64,000 nucleotides of DNA from Yponomeuta sedellus (GCA_934045075.1 OW203722.1:23034879-23098878); one strand, 5' to 3'. Shown: positions 10,262-19,928, counted from the first letter of the stretch. Notes: generated by a model not told the origin, from the sequence alone. Program-made: numbers and translations.

Positions 10262-10720
10262 TGACATACTGTTAGCATATCACAATGTCCCCACTGCCGA
10301 GGGTAGAAGAAGGTGTAAGGTTTTTCTAACTTTGTGTTGGGTAAAGGACCCACTTAAACCCGGCAGCCGGCGCCGTCCGGGATGGGTGCACTGAAGTTTG
10401 GGGATCCCTAGACTTCCCCGTCTATCCCCAAGAGCTCTTTTCCCAGAAAGCTACCTACCTGCAGTGAACTTTCACGACAACGCGTTTTATCACAATATAT
10501 TTTAACTATTTTGGGCGATCCGTCGCCCCACACCAACACTGTTAATACGGAAACCTTCCCTGGACTTATTTCGCACTCCACACGAAGATATAAGCTCGGC
10601 AATCCAATTGCCACACAAATTACACGTTTTCCAACCAAAGAACAAGAGGTCAATGTGCCGACTCATCTGACAACTGTCAAGTAGGCTGCGTTCCAAAACG
10701 CGTTCCAAAATCAAACTTCT
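10262..10720 (-). other. GC/CpG-richer block with possible splice donor
   Basis: The stretch is less AT-rich than its surroundings and contains several CpG sites. On the reverse strand, CTGCAG is followed by GTAGGTAGC near 10450-10463, a good donor-site match. No protein family is visible in the short open frames. It could be a non-coding first exon with promoter, or an unrecognised old repeat. Confidence 0.25.
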
Positions 10721-11039
10721 ATTCTAAACACTTTGTCATCCCTTTTTAGTATAGAATGTCATTTTTTTTCGAAACTAATCTGTGAATGCAGTTTTGTAGG
10801 GAATTTCCGTTACTCTAAGATAGTAACTCAAACAGGGCAAAAAACAAATTAGTCTCCGAGTTATTGACGCTTAAAAAGTCGCATACAGTGGCATAAGTCA
10901 AACTTTCAAAATGCAATATCTCCAAATGTTTGTTGCTTGACTAGTTTGTCTTTTTCCCTGGGGTCTTCTTTTTTAAACCGACATCTGAATATGGAAATCC
11001 GTTTAATTGAAAACGATTTTTTTTAAGTAGGACATGTTA

Positions 11040-11320
11040 CACTTGACCCCAACTACGCCTGATGGTAAGCGAAGACGGCGTCTACGATGTTACGTGCTTA
11101 CCTGTTTAAACAGGTAGGCCGTTAACTCTACTTTTAAAGACACCCAGGTTATATGTCTCCAGAAAGACAGACGATGGCAGCGTGTTCCACAACTTTGCTG
11201 TTCTTATTTTAAAAGAATTCGCGAATCTGGACAAAATGCTGCTCTGTTCGTTCCGAAAAAATGGGATGGCGTTAAAACTGCGAATTAAGAGTAGGGCACT
11301 CAACTGCTATCCGGCTATTA
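11040..11320 (-). pseudogene. LINE C-terminal fragment (CR1/Jockey-like)
   Basis: The reverse strand 11303-11106 encodes RTAKLWNTLPSSVFLETYNL followed by a FKSR motif. That matches the very conserved C-terminal pattern (LWN.LP..VF...YN...FK.RV) of CR1/Jockey-type LINE proteins. A short 3' region with CATCGTAGACGCCGTCTTCG follows. The reverse transcriptase itself is absent, so it is a dead, 5'-truncated copy. Confidence 0.8.
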
Positions 11321-11536
11321 ATCAAGTGGGGAGCAGTTATCAGCAGCTCGAAGAGACGTAATTGAATGTAATGTTCAGGTGAGCTTTATTAGAACTCGTA
11401 GAGATATCTTCCTCTGAACTCGGAAGAGAATCGCTAGTGGAGAATTTATCTAGCACAGTCGGAAGCGTTTGGAGCCTTAGCTTCACTTCTAAGGCCATAA
11501 ATAGTGTTTCTTAACAATTTGCGATATTTACACATA

Positions 11537-11645
11537 GTTGTATATTAAACAGGTGTAACCGGGATTATTTATTAGGTAAAACGTAATTACCTAAATATTA
11601 CGTTTTAACTAATAAATAAACGCGATTGAATCCGTTTAATATCTA
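11537..11645. mobile_element. Element K, short copy
   Basis: The inverted ends TATTAAACAGGTGTAACC..GATTATTTATT and the complement of AATAAATAAACGCGATTG face each other around TAGGTAAAACGTAATTACC. It is a shorter version of element K at 35335-35482. No coding capacity. Confidence 0.7.
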
Positions 11646-11692
11646 ATTAGGCCATAAATGTTTGTTTTAAGCGCAAAATTAATCGTTTAGTA

Positions 11693-11835
11693 ATTTTTAG
11701 GATAAGATAAGAATATTCTTTATTGTACACCAGAGCACATATTATAAAACATGTAAAGATACAAAGTACAATTGGCAGCCTTATTGCTAAAAGCAATTTA
11801 TTCCAGACAACCTTACGACGGAAAGTTGGATCCCG
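11693..11835 (-). repeat. SINE-H copy
   Basis: Reverse copy containing AAGAATATTCTTTATTGTAC, the complement of GGCTGCCAATTGTACTTTGT, and AGACAACCTTACGACGG. The forward copy at 11995-12425 is 160 bp away in the opposite orientation. Confidence 0.65.
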
Positions 11836-11994
11836 TTTCTGCAAAGAAAAATCGGAACCCTCATAATATCCTGTCCGTCCTTCCATCTGTCTGTCAAGAC
11901 CCTTTATCTCGGAAACGCGTGTAAGTATTAAGTTTAAATTAAAACTGTGTACTCATGTTTACAATCCCTTAAAATTAAAAAAAAAATTAAACTA

Positions 11995-12425
11995 ATAATG
12001 TGAAAAAAGTTACAAACGAAATTGCTTTTAGCAATAAGGCCGCCAATTGTACTTTGTATCTTTACATGTTTTAAAATGCATCCGACAGAGAACCAAAGTT
12101 ATCGACATTGCTCAGAGAATCAACAAGCTGAAGTGGCAGTGGGCTGGCCATATCTTGCGAAGAACCGACAACCGATGGAGTAAACGTGTCCTTGAGTGGA
12201 GACCGCGACTCGGCAAACGTAGTGTAGGACGCCCTCCGACTAGGTGGGATGACGATCTGCGAAACACTGCAGGCAGATGCTGGATGCGGCAAACTGAAGA
12301 CAGGGCGCTATGGCGCTCATTAGGGGAGGGCTATGTCCAACAGTGGACTAGTATAGCCTGACGTCGATGATGACGATGTTTTATAATATGTGCTCTAGTG
12401 TACAATAAATAATATTCTTATTTTA
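11995..12425 (+). repeat. SINE-H copy split by a LINE-E insertion
   Basis: The two halves, 11995-12073 and 12376-12425, join into one SINE-H (GCCGCCAATTGTACTTTG ... TATGTGCTCTAGTGTACAAT). The interruption is a LINE-E fragment flanked by the duplicated octamer ATGTTTTA (12066-12073 and 12376-12383). Confidence 0.8.
12074..12375 (+). pseudogene. LINE-E C-terminal coding fragment and tail
   Basis: This encodes the end of a non-LTR retrotransposon protein. It has IAQRINKLKWQWAGHILRRT, then RPRLGKRSVGRPPTRWDDDL, and ends YVQQWTSIA just before the stop. The pattern KWQWAGH..RR...W..W.PR...RS.GRPP.RW.DD is the conserved C-terminal region of lepidopteran RTE-like LINEs (clade from memory). Endonuclease and reverse transcriptase are missing. 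It is inserted in a SINE-H with an 8-bp target duplication. Confidence 0.8.
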
Positions 12426-12639
12426 CGTTTATTTCGCATAAAAAAACTTGTATTTGGACATTAGAGGAAATCAAAATCATTCAATCATTTATTGCGGACT
12501 AAGTGTAAATAGTTGGTACACATTTTGTGGTAAGTTATCAGTTTATCAGTAAGTTATTCTTTACGGGTATTGCAAAATGGGTAAGACGTATATCTAACAT
12601 CGAAGCATTAATATGGCAACACAGAAAACCATATAACTG

Positions 12640-12745
12640 AGCCCTCCGGAGTTACCCGGGGTTTATCCATTTTTTCATGGGAATAATATATTTTCCCGCA
12701 GTAAAACGTAGCCTATTTTTAAGGCTATGGTAAAGGAGTTCTATC
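12640..12745 (+). repeat. Rep-L fragment
   Basis: ACCCGGGGTTTATCCATTTT..CATGGGAATAA..GCAGTAAAACGTAGCC matches the Rep-L copies at 58528-58720 and, reversed, 61800-61978. Confidence 0.65.
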
Positions 12746-12897
12746 TCACTACTACACTGTTAGATTAAAAAAAAATCTCAAACGTATTTCCCAACAACTA
12801 ATTTAATCAGCAGACTGCGTAATTCGATTAAACCATCTCGAGTTCGGTTCTCTGCCCACAGTTCACTTGTCATTATCGAATTTCCATATTTTTGCTC

Positions 12898-13515
12898 TTA
12901 GGTGTTACCATGACATGCAGGCGTAACTATACTCTGGAGAGTTGGGGCGACACTGGGGTTTGACCATTTGCATCCATGACCGGCACGGGAAGCACGATGA
13001 GTCACGCGTTTCGTTGATTCTTTTACTTGTTCCACTCTTTCGCCTCTAATCGTTATCTTGCACTCAGTCATTTCATCATCTTTTTCAAAGACCAGTACTT
13101 TCGTCTTACTCACATTCATGTTCATACCTTTCCTTTTAAAAGCCTCATCCATTACCGTGACTTGTGTCTGCAATTCATCAACCGACGATGCGAACAACAC
13201 TTGATCATCGGCGTACAACAAGCATTTCACAAATAGCTCACCCATCCTTATCCCACATTCATTCTCTTTCAGATCAGTCAGGCAACTATCCATGAATAAA
13301 TTGAACAACCACGGGGATGCGACACAACCCTGTCTCACACCCTTGCGGATGCTAAACCAGTCAGTATACGCCCCATTCATTCTAACGCAAGCCCTGGCGT
13401 CTTGATAGAGAGACTTCAGAGCTCGCAGCAAGATGCTGTCCACCCCATACACAGACAGTGCCGACCACAAGTCATTCCTCACAACTCTATCATAAGCCTT
13501 CTCCTTTAAACGACT
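12898..13515 (-). pseudogene. LINE reverse-transcriptase fragment
   Basis: On the reverse strand a reading frame of about 200 codons carries reverse-transcriptase motifs in order: KAYDRV (upstream of the first Met), MNGAYTDWFSIRKGVRQGC followed by SPWLFNLFMD, then KCLLYADDQVLFA with the catalytic YADD, then KTKVLVFEKDD. These are palm-domain blocks of a non-LTR reverse transcriptase. The frame is truncated at both ends: the N-terminal endonuclease is missing, and after about residue 158 the sequence loses family resemblance. I cannot assign the clade. It is likely inactive. Confidence 0.85.
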
Positions 13516-13574
13516 AATTTATAATAAATAAATTACAATGATATCAACCATCATACGTGCTTTGTACACGTGGG

Positions 13575-13615
13575 ACATACTCTAGCACGGGGGTCAAGTC
13601 CGGGATGGTAGAGAA
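13575..13615 (+). repeat. Rep-D fragment, degraded
   Basis: CATACTCTAGCACGGGGGTC and AAGTCCGGGATGGTAGAG match the Rep-D interior with substitutions. Confidence 0.5.
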
Positions 13616-13689
13616 GCATAAATAAATAAATTTGACAAATAATGTTCTGGAAAGTCACTTTGACACTAAAAGCGGGCGACTAGAATTGT

Positions 13690-13870
13690 CGTTCTATGTA
13701 TCATATTATAACAGGCCTAGTCTAGTGTGGGGACCCCTGGAACTTCTATTAATTAAGTTCTAGCATGCACCTTAATTCTGATATTTATGGTCATGATAAA
13801 ATACAAAATTCTTTGTATTTTATATTCCTGTTTTTTTTGTGCAATAAACAAAATTTGTATAGTTTATCTT
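13690..13870 (+). repeat. LINE-N 3' untranslated end
   Basis: ACAGGCCTAGTCTAGTGTGG..GGGACC followed by an AT-rich tail with GCAATAAAC. It resembles the LINE-N 3' end at about 53155-53325 (ACAGGCCTGACCTAGTGCGG). Confidence 0.55.
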
Positions 13871-14057
13871 TTTATCATAGTTTTTTATAAAGAGTCGCTG
13901 AGTTTGCTCAGCGAAAAACTATGATGAACTGAGTTGCAACTCATATAAAGCGGCAAATTCACGAATTACGTTAACGTTAACCGAAAGATCTATTACATAT
14001 TGCCATGCGCCGATTTAAAGAACATAATTAACCTTTCGGTTCATAAAATACTCAATC

Positions 14058-14133
14058 TATGAATGACTCTGATGGTCTAGTGGTATCACGTCTGATTACC
14101 ATGACGGGGTTCAAATCCAACTGTGGTCAACAG
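14058..14133 (+). repeat. tRNA-like SINE head
   Basis: A tRNA-like unit with A-box-like TGGTCTAGTGGTATCACG and B-box GGTTCAAATCC at normal spacing, followed by non-tRNA sequence (CAACAGTGAATTTG). The acceptor stem is imperfect, so it is a SINE rather than a functional tRNA. Confidence 0.6.
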
Positions 14134-14224
14134 TGAATTTGTACAAAAGCCTCAAGCCTAGGTGTATTACCGTGTTTGTAATATCCTTACCTGGTTACCA
14201 TGGCACCAAATATCCTTCTTTATA

Positions 14225-14690
14225 ACTATGGACCCAATTGGTATAACTATGGACTCGAAAGCGAGAGACCCAGGTTAGATTCCCGTGCATGTACCAATGA
14301 CTTTATTTTCTAAAAACGTATTTAGAGGCTCAAAATTCCACCCATGCCGGGATTCTAACCCGCGACCTCTGGCTATCCGTGCCAGCGCTCTTTCCAACTG
14401 AGCTAATGGGCGACTCAATCAGTGAAATTTCGAACCTCTTTACAATATTCTCTGTATTACGTACAGGCAGCGACATCTGGCTGAAGTAATTTGCATCACT
14501 TGCAGTTTGTTTTCTAAGTCATGTACATTTGTGTATTTATAGCCTTGATACCACTCGCCAACGGTTAAGGAAAACATTGCACGAAAACCTGAGTGTTAGC
14601 GCTCAAAATCCACGGTGGGCACGCGTAGTAATTAATCCCATATTCTCTTTTAGAGAAGGCTTGTACACTGCAGTGGAACGTTTATAGGTG
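14225..14690 (+). repeat. SINE-B copy split by SINE-A
   Basis: The SINE-B halves 14225-14311 and 14506-14690 are interrupted by a reverse SINE-A. The first half ends GTACCAATGACTTTATTTTC; the second resumes with TTTGTTTTCTAAGTCATGTA and runs to the TGCAGTGGAACGTTTATAGG end. Confidence 0.8.
14312..14505 (-). mobile_element. SINE-A inserted in SINE-B
   Basis: Reverse SINE-A of 194 bp beginning at the recurrent AAAAACGTATTTAGAGG edge and ending CACTTGCAG, flanked by near-identical decamers TTTATTTTCT (14302-14311) and TTTGTTTTCT (14506-14515). It lacks the 3' extension seen in other copies. Confidence 0.8.
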
Positions 14691-14744
14691 TATTTTCTAA
14701 GGTAAACACGAGCACTAGACATGACAAAAACTGTTTTATACGGA

Positions 14745-14848
14745 TTTATCCGAGACCACGGCACCTGAAAAAGTGCCGAAACGTCGGAAAATTGTAAAAA
14801 ATTTAAAATAAACGAGTAAAATCCGTATAAAAAAACAGTTTTGGTTAC
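14745..14848. mobile_element. Inverted-repeat element with GCCGAAACGTCGG motif
   Basis: The outer arms AAACTGTTTTATACGGATTT and their complement (AAATCCGTATAAAAAAACAG) enclose CACCTGAAAAAGTGCCGAAA and CGTCGGAAAA. The CCTGA...GCCGAAACGTCGG pattern is shared with element K and recalls degenerate hammerhead motifs reported in Penelope-like elements. Confidence 0.55.
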
Positions 14849-14913
14849 GTTTATAGGTTACATAAAAAACAATAAATTATCGAGGCACCTATTATAGTAA
14901 CAGTTATTTGTTA

Positions 14914-15110
14914 TACAAGAGTGCAAAGTTGCTTTTTAACCGCGTGTTCAATTTTGATGACCGAGCAAGCGAAGGATTCTAAAGTTGAATCACGAGCGCA
15001 GCGAGTGATTCAAAATTAGAATCCTGAGCGTTAGCGAGGGAATCAAAAGAGCACGAGGTGAAAAATCTTTGCACTCGAGTGCAACACGTAACTTTTCATT
15101 CCACTTCAGC
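14914..15110. repeat. Foldback repeat rich in CGAGC/GCGAG
   Basis: Nested inverted arms: GATTCTAAAGTTGAATCACG near 14976 with its partner CGAGTGATTCAAAATTAGAATC, and outer GAGTGCAAAG with CTTTGCACTC. The core has repeated CGAGC, GCGAAGG and CAGCGAG motifs, as at 19537-19651 and 41437-41550. Confidence 0.6.
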
Positions 15111-15534
15111 GAGGAAATGACTAAATGCAAAAAAAAACGTTTACTATCACAAAATAGGTACACTTTTATTTCAGTTTAGGTATTAATTACTACATTATGA
15201 CAAGTAAGTATTACAGAATAATCTTTAAATTATAACCTTAAAATACTAAGGTACAATTAAGAAAATTTGAAAGTAACGTTGCTACAGTTATTTAAATTGA
15301 GTGTAATATTTTTTTAATTCACAAACTTAGTGCACACGATGTTCTAAATTCAATTTACTTTATCCTCTAGGGAATAAAAACGGCTTTTCCATCCAGATAT
15401 TGAAAATTAAAAATACTCTTTCCGAGATGGTGGGATAAAAAAAATATTATTAACTTAAAGTAAGTAGTACGAGTAAGTCAGTTGTAAGTTTTAAGAGACT
15501 GGCTTAAATATCCAAATATCGTCTTTGAAATTGC
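15111..15534. other. Unannotated AT-rich stretch
   Basis: No coding or repeat signature recognised. Confidence 0.4.
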
Positions 15535-15546
15535 AAAAAGTGTAAT

Positions 15547-15822
15547 TTAAAAACCTATTTAGAGGCTAAAAATTTCACCCATGCCGGGATTCGAACCCGC
15601 AACCTCTGGCTATCCGTACCAGCGCTCTACCAATTGAGCCAATGGGCGACTCACGGCATCAGTGAAATTTCGAACCTCTTTACAATATTCTCTGTATTAC
15701 GTACAGGCAGCGACATCTGACTTAAGCAAATTGCATTACTTACAGCATTATTTTTAGCCTCTAAATAGGTTTTTAAATTTGTTCCTTAGCACGGGTTAGT
15801 GCATTAAAAATAAAAATAGTGT
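15547..15822. mobile_element. SINE-A with inverted 5' part and 12-bp target duplication
   Basis: The flanks carry a perfect 12-bp repeat AAAAAGTGTAAT (15535-15546 and 15823-15834). Inside, 15547-15752 is the SINE-A body in reverse, starting TTAAAAACC. It is followed by the forward 3' part TTTTTAGCCTCTAAATAGG and the extended tail. The whole structure sits within one duplication, so it arrived as one insertion. Confidence 0.85.
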
Positions 15823-16014
15823 AAAAAGTGTAATGTCAAAAAAATTATATACTTTTTTTCCTCAAATTTATATGAAAAATTACAACTTAGAAAGATAGCA
15901 AGCCATCATAGTCCGTAGCTAATCGGGATGAGGTAATAATGTCTTATACTTATGTACATTAAAAATCAATCTTTCCTTTAATCTAGGTGAAAAAACGAAA
16001 ACAAAGTTTTTTTA

Positions 16015-16212
16015 ACATAACATTTACATACTGGCACATACATTGCTTCTGGCCCCACATTAGTATACCCTGTGTCGTGGGTACCAGAAACAATGAAATC
16101 TCAAACATATAAACATTCAAGACCTGGGTTTTTTGTTGTCCCCAGGCGGGAATCGAACCCGGGACCTCTCGTATGGTAGGCAGATGGGCTACCGCTGCGG
16201 CACCGAGGTCGT
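16015..16212 (-). repeat. SINE-C copy, near full length
   Basis: Read on the reverse strand: a tRNA-like head (GGTGCCGCAGCGGTAGCCC, TCTGCCTACCATACGAGAGG, B-box GGTTCGATTCC), a run of A/C, then CCAGGTCTTGAATGTTTATA, GGTACCCACGACACAGGGTA and an ATGTTATG tail. A forward full copy is at 39278-39477. Confidence 0.8.
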
Positions 16213-16449
16213 CAACACATATAACATTACATGTTTAACATTTTGCAATATCAACGAAGTTATGTAACTCGTGGTAACTCCTCCGCTCAAATTAATTACG
16301 CTACGCGACGGCGCCATGCGTTCGGGCGCATTAGCTTAATTCGATGGCTTCGATTTTATTAATTTTTCCGTTTACATGAGAGACGCTCGTATGGGATCTG
16401 CACGTTACGTGCCCTGAACGGTGCGGCCACGAAATAATGGGTCCCGGAT

Positions 16450-16502
16450 CTTTCCTGCGGGCTAGGACGACCAAGCTGTCACGATGGTATATGTGCTGGG
16501 CA
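16450..16502 (+). repeat. Rep-M fragment
   Basis: Direct repeat of 201-255, with flanking sequence partly similar. Confidence 0.5.
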
Positions 16503-16585
16503 ATTCACCTCCATTTAAAAAAAACACGATGTCTCTGGCAATGCATTAATCGATTGGTGATTGAAGACCGGACTACATAACAACA

Positions 16586-16765
16586 TAACAAACATAACAT
16601 TTACATACAGGCACATACATTGCTTCTGGATCCTCACAAGGATGCCCTGTGTCGTGGGAACCAGAAACAGCCACATCACAAACTGCTAAGCACCCAAGAC
16701 CTGGGTTTTTTTTCTCCGTAGCCGAGGTTCGAACCCGGGACCTCTCGCATGGTAGGCAAATCGTC
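16586..16765 (-). repeat. SINE-C copy
   Basis: Second reverse SINE-C 370 bp from the first. It shows TTGCTTCTGGATCCTCACAA, TGTCGTGGGAACCAGAAAC and the B-box complement GGTTCGAACCCGGGACC. The head is truncated. Confidence 0.75.
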
Positions 16766-17245
16766 CTTTACCTGCATATTCTGTTTTTCTTGCAAGATTT
16801 TATTGTCTATCGTTGTAAATCGTTGAAGTCAATCTAGTTGATTAGTTATAAAACGTTCTAAAACTTCACAAGGTCATCCGTAAGTACCTGCCTGAGGACA
16901 TTTGAGGAGGAGGATTGGTCTTAAGCGGATATGTAATCCCGGGTAGTTTTAATTTTTTACGGATAGCTACACTGTCAAAAATATCATTCTTTACTATTTT
17001 TAACGCTACCGCTTATCAAATCGCTAGTTTAGTACCATACGAAATGAGGCAGGCAAGTACTCACGTAAATAAAGCATCAGCATGTCACAAAAATTGGACA
17101 AAGCCTGCATTTTATTGGCAAGGGACGCTTCCCACCGTCACAAAGGTGATCTGTAATCACAAGAGAAATAAGAACAGAGAGTTGATGTTAGGGTATATTA
17201 ATATGAGCCTTTATTAAAAAAAAAATTGATTTGTATATTGTATTT
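16766..17245. other. Unannotated stretch with unrecognised open frame
   Basis: The 100-codon forward frame at 16915-17217 has no motif I recognise and no splice or promoter context. I do not call it a gene. Confidence 0.35.
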
Positions 17246-17299
17246 GAGATGTATATTGTATTGATAGTAATCTATTACTATCAATACAATATACATCTC
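17246..17299. repeat. Perfect palindrome (26-bp arms, 2-bp spacer)
   Basis: The arms 17246-17271 and 17274-17299 are exact reverse complements, starting GAGATGTATATTGTATTG, around the dinucleotide CT. Confidence 0.95.
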
Positions 17300-17449
17300 C
17301 TTCAGGACTTGCTTGGCCTCCCACAAGGTCTGTGCGGTGTGGTCTAATCACCCTAGCTGACCAGGCTTCACTGGGTGATTTTAGGGTATACTGTGGTAAA
17401 TTATATTTAAGAATACCATACTGATGTCGTTTTAACTATAAAGTACTAT

Positions 17450-17495
17450 AATATTCTTTTTAATGCACTAACCCGTGCTAAGGGCAATGGGAGAT
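17450..17495 (-). repeat. SINE-A tail fragment
   Basis: TTTTTAATGCACTAACCCGT then GCTAAGGG is the reverse of the SINE-A 3' extension. Confidence 0.65.
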
Positions 17496-17509
17496 TTTCT
17501 TTTTGAGTT

Positions 17510-18548
17510 TGTAACACTAACCTCTTGAGGTGCTCTGCCTGAGGGGCTAGGTTTATGCGCGACCCGGTGAAATACTACCCGGGTTGGCGCTTTCAAGGAT
17601 GCCTATGGGGACTACTCATAAATGACTACGCTTGGATTCCAAAAACCGACACCATTTAATATACACAGACCTAATATTTACATAATTAACCCTACACACT
17701 CAAATTGTCTCTCACTTAACCTACCACTGGTTTTAACCATTGTCCCTGTATTATCACTGTCTTTGTTACACCACTGACACTCAAACAACTTAACTACTGA
17801 TGGACACTAGGGGCGACTTGCTCACTATTCTTAACTGCTGTACTTATTCCTGGTGAGAGGTACCTACGACTCTCAATGATCCTGGAGTGGCCGATATCGG
17901 GATCCCCAACATACCGCTCTCAAGATTCCCTATTATCTGGGTGTGGCCACCATCGGGAACCCCAACGTGCCAGCACCCAGAGGCTAAGGCGGGCACACGA
18001 GATGTCCTAGGCCGGCTACTATCGGGAAACCAACATGCCATGCCCTAGGACATTTCGTGAGCGGCATCGGCTAACCTCGGATGGGCCCACAGAGGCGGAC
18101 CACTGTACCGCTTCCGGCGATCAGCCGATGTGAGGGCCGGCGGCAGCAGCCCTCACCTGTTCCTCAACCCTCTACAGATCGGGATCCCCTCCGACTGTCC
18201 CGAAGCCCTACCGGGACTCCCACAGCGAACCAGAAACCCCTTAAATTGACACCGGGACCGGACCTACGGTGAACGTCTTTACTGGTAGTGGGAGCCGCTC
18301 GACTGAGCTAGCGCTGCGTCTTTTATATTCGCGTCGCCGCCGTGCCGCGCCTCCCGCCAGTCCTTGCTGGCGTCACTGCATGCGGCGCCCCGCGCCGCGG
18401 GCCGCGCTCCGCTGGCGTCTTGTCACGCCGTGCCTGCGTGGTGCTCGTGGTGTGGCTGGTGACGTGGTTAGCTACGTCACAAGTTTAAAAATAAAAAAGG
18501 AGTTCTCAAGAAGTCGTGTGTAGATGGCGCTGAACTGACTACGTTACT
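17510..18548. other. GC-richer block, possible solo LTR or retroelement leader
   Basis: A block of about 1 kb begins TGTAACACTAACCTCTTGAG and ends near TGACTACGTTACTA. It has a TATA-like TTTTATATTCGCG at about 18320, followed by a strongly GC-rich segment. It contains three diverged tandem units around 17887, 17942 and 18011 (ATCGGGA..CCCCAAC.TGCC). The base composition differs sharply from both flanks. No coding motif is seen. The TG start and promoter-like layout suggest an LTR, but I see no second copy and no clean target duplication. Confidence 0.3.
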
Positions 18549-18648
18549 ACCCGTCTTTTACGATTTGAGACGGTTGATAAACAGTGATCGACAAAATATT
18601 GTTATTTCGTTTTCTTTTACTTGTAATTGTATTTCAACATCTGATGTA

Positions 18649-18860
18649 AAAGCCTATTCAGAGGCTAAAAATTCCACCAATGCCGGGATTCCAACCCGCG
18701 ACCTCTGATGCCGGTCAGTCGCCCATTAGCTCAGTTGGAAAGAGCGCTGGCACGGATAGCCAGAGGTCGCGGGTTCGAATCCCGGCATGGGTGGAATTTT
18801 TTGCCTCTAAATAGGTTTTTAAATTGTCCTTAGCACGGGTAAGTGCATTACAAAATAATA
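18649..18860. mobile_element. SINE-A head-to-head pair
   Basis: A reverse fragment (18649-18703, starting AAAAGCCTATTCAGAGG) is joined to a forward copy with A-box TTAGCTCAGTTGG, B-box GGTTCGAATCCC and the extended tail CTTAGCACGGGTAAGTGC. This is the subfamily with GGTGGAATTT. Confidence 0.75.
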
Positions 18861-19029
18861 TAACATGTCATGTCCATGACAAATTACATAATGTAGGGTT
18901 CGTTTTATGATCTCAAAAACCTAAGAGAAATAATAAAAAAATAATGCGTTTTTCCGTACCTCGCAGTAACTTACCAAGTTCAGCGACTGGGGAAGTATTT
19001 AAAAACAATAAAAAGAAAATCCCTTATTG

Positions 19030-19185
19030 TAAGTAATACAGAGAGTATTGTAAAGAGGCTCGAAATTTCACTGATGCCGGTAAGTTGCCCATTAGCTCAG
19101 TTGGCAGAGCGCTGGCACGGTAAGCCAGAGGTCGCGGGTTCGAGTCCCGGCACGGGTGGAATTTTTAGCCTCTAAATAGGTTTAT
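19030..19185 (+). repeat. SINE-A copy, short 3' end
   Basis: Forward copy from GTAATACAGAGAG to AAATAGGTTTATAAAG; the extension after the T-run is absent. The anticodon-arm sequence is CTGGCACGGTAAGCCAG, differing from the family CTGGCACGGATAGCCAG. Confidence 0.75.
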
Positions 19186-19309
19186 AAAGTACTACTAATG
19201 TAATAAGTTATAAGGTACTAAAGTAATAACTAGCCAGCCAGCCAGTTAAAATTTGAAGAATCTACAAGAAGCTAAAAAAATCCGCAAAAGAAATTGAATT
19301 TTCTAACGT

Positions 19310-19336
19310 TTTTTTTTTTTTTTTTTTTTTTTTTTG
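19310..19336 (+). repeat. Poly-T tract
   Basis: Almost uninterrupted T-run, possibly the tail of an unrecognised reverse-strand retroposon. Confidence 0.7.
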
Positions 19337-19536
19337 TTTTTGATTTCTGTTCTTACGATAGGGGTAAAAACGGAAATTCTGTCAAACTAGGTAGTGTTAG
19401 TGGCAAAGTAGGTAGAAATAACATTTTTTTATAGAACTCCAGATTTTCTTTATGACGTTAGAAGCCGTGTCTAAACCAATTGTATTAAAAATACATAGGT
19501 ATCACTCTTGTTCTATTTTAGTATATAATAGTACAT

Positions 19537-19651
19537 TATGACACTAGTGAGCTAAGTTGGTCATTACAGACGAGGTGGGTTTACTGCTCGAGCCGAAGGC
19601 GAGAGCAGTTATGGAACCGAGTCTGTAATGACCAATGCTCACGAGTGTCAT
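19537..19651. repeat. Foldback repeat
   Basis: The arms start TATGACACTAGTGAGC and include the exact 15-mer TTGGTCATTACAGAC, answered by GTCTGTAATGACCAA. The core holds CTCGAGCCGAAGGCGAGAG. It is preceded by TAGTACATTA, as is the foldback at 41437. Confidence 0.7.
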
Positions 19652-19661
19652 ACGACGTTTT

Positions 19662-19928
19662 TCAACACACTTGTGAGGAAAATAAAAAACAAGCACAGGT
19701 AAATAAAAATAAAAAGTACGCTAAAAATACTGACTCAGAAAAAGAGTTCGCGTTCTTTTCCGTTTTCCATGTTAGGAAATTTTCATACGCTGCGACATAT
19801 TTTTCCCTAGATTTCTCGGGTATCAAACTTTCATTGGCATTTTGCGCCTCATTAAGTATGTCTTGCGGAGTTAAAACCATATCCTCTTCAGTATCAGTAC
19901 TCGAACTCGACATTTTCACAATAAACAA
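19662..19928 (-). pseudogene. Truncated recombinase-like N-terminus
   Basis: An open frame of 88 codons on the reverse strand. It has an acidic, Ser-rich start (residues about 6-20, SSSSTDTEEDM), then PEKSREKYVAAYENFLTWK and SFSESVFLAYF. The pattern P.KS..KY...Y..F..W ... SE..LLAYF is what I remember from the N-terminal (core-binding, SAM-like) domain of Crypton-type tyrosine recombinases and related insect genes. It ends after that block in a hydrophobic, low-complexity run. No catalytic Arg/His/Tyr region follows, so it cannot be a working recombinase. It lies between 16-bp inverted repeats, TTTTTCAACACACTTG at 19657-19672 and its complement at 20334-20349. Confidence 0.5.

Noticed and set aside
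18711..18795. tRNA genes (the tRNA-like units of SINE-A, -B and -C)
   Set aside because: Boxes A and B are present, but acceptor stems are mismatched, the anticodon loop lacks the usual T33, and each unit continues into a shared non-tRNA body repeated many times.
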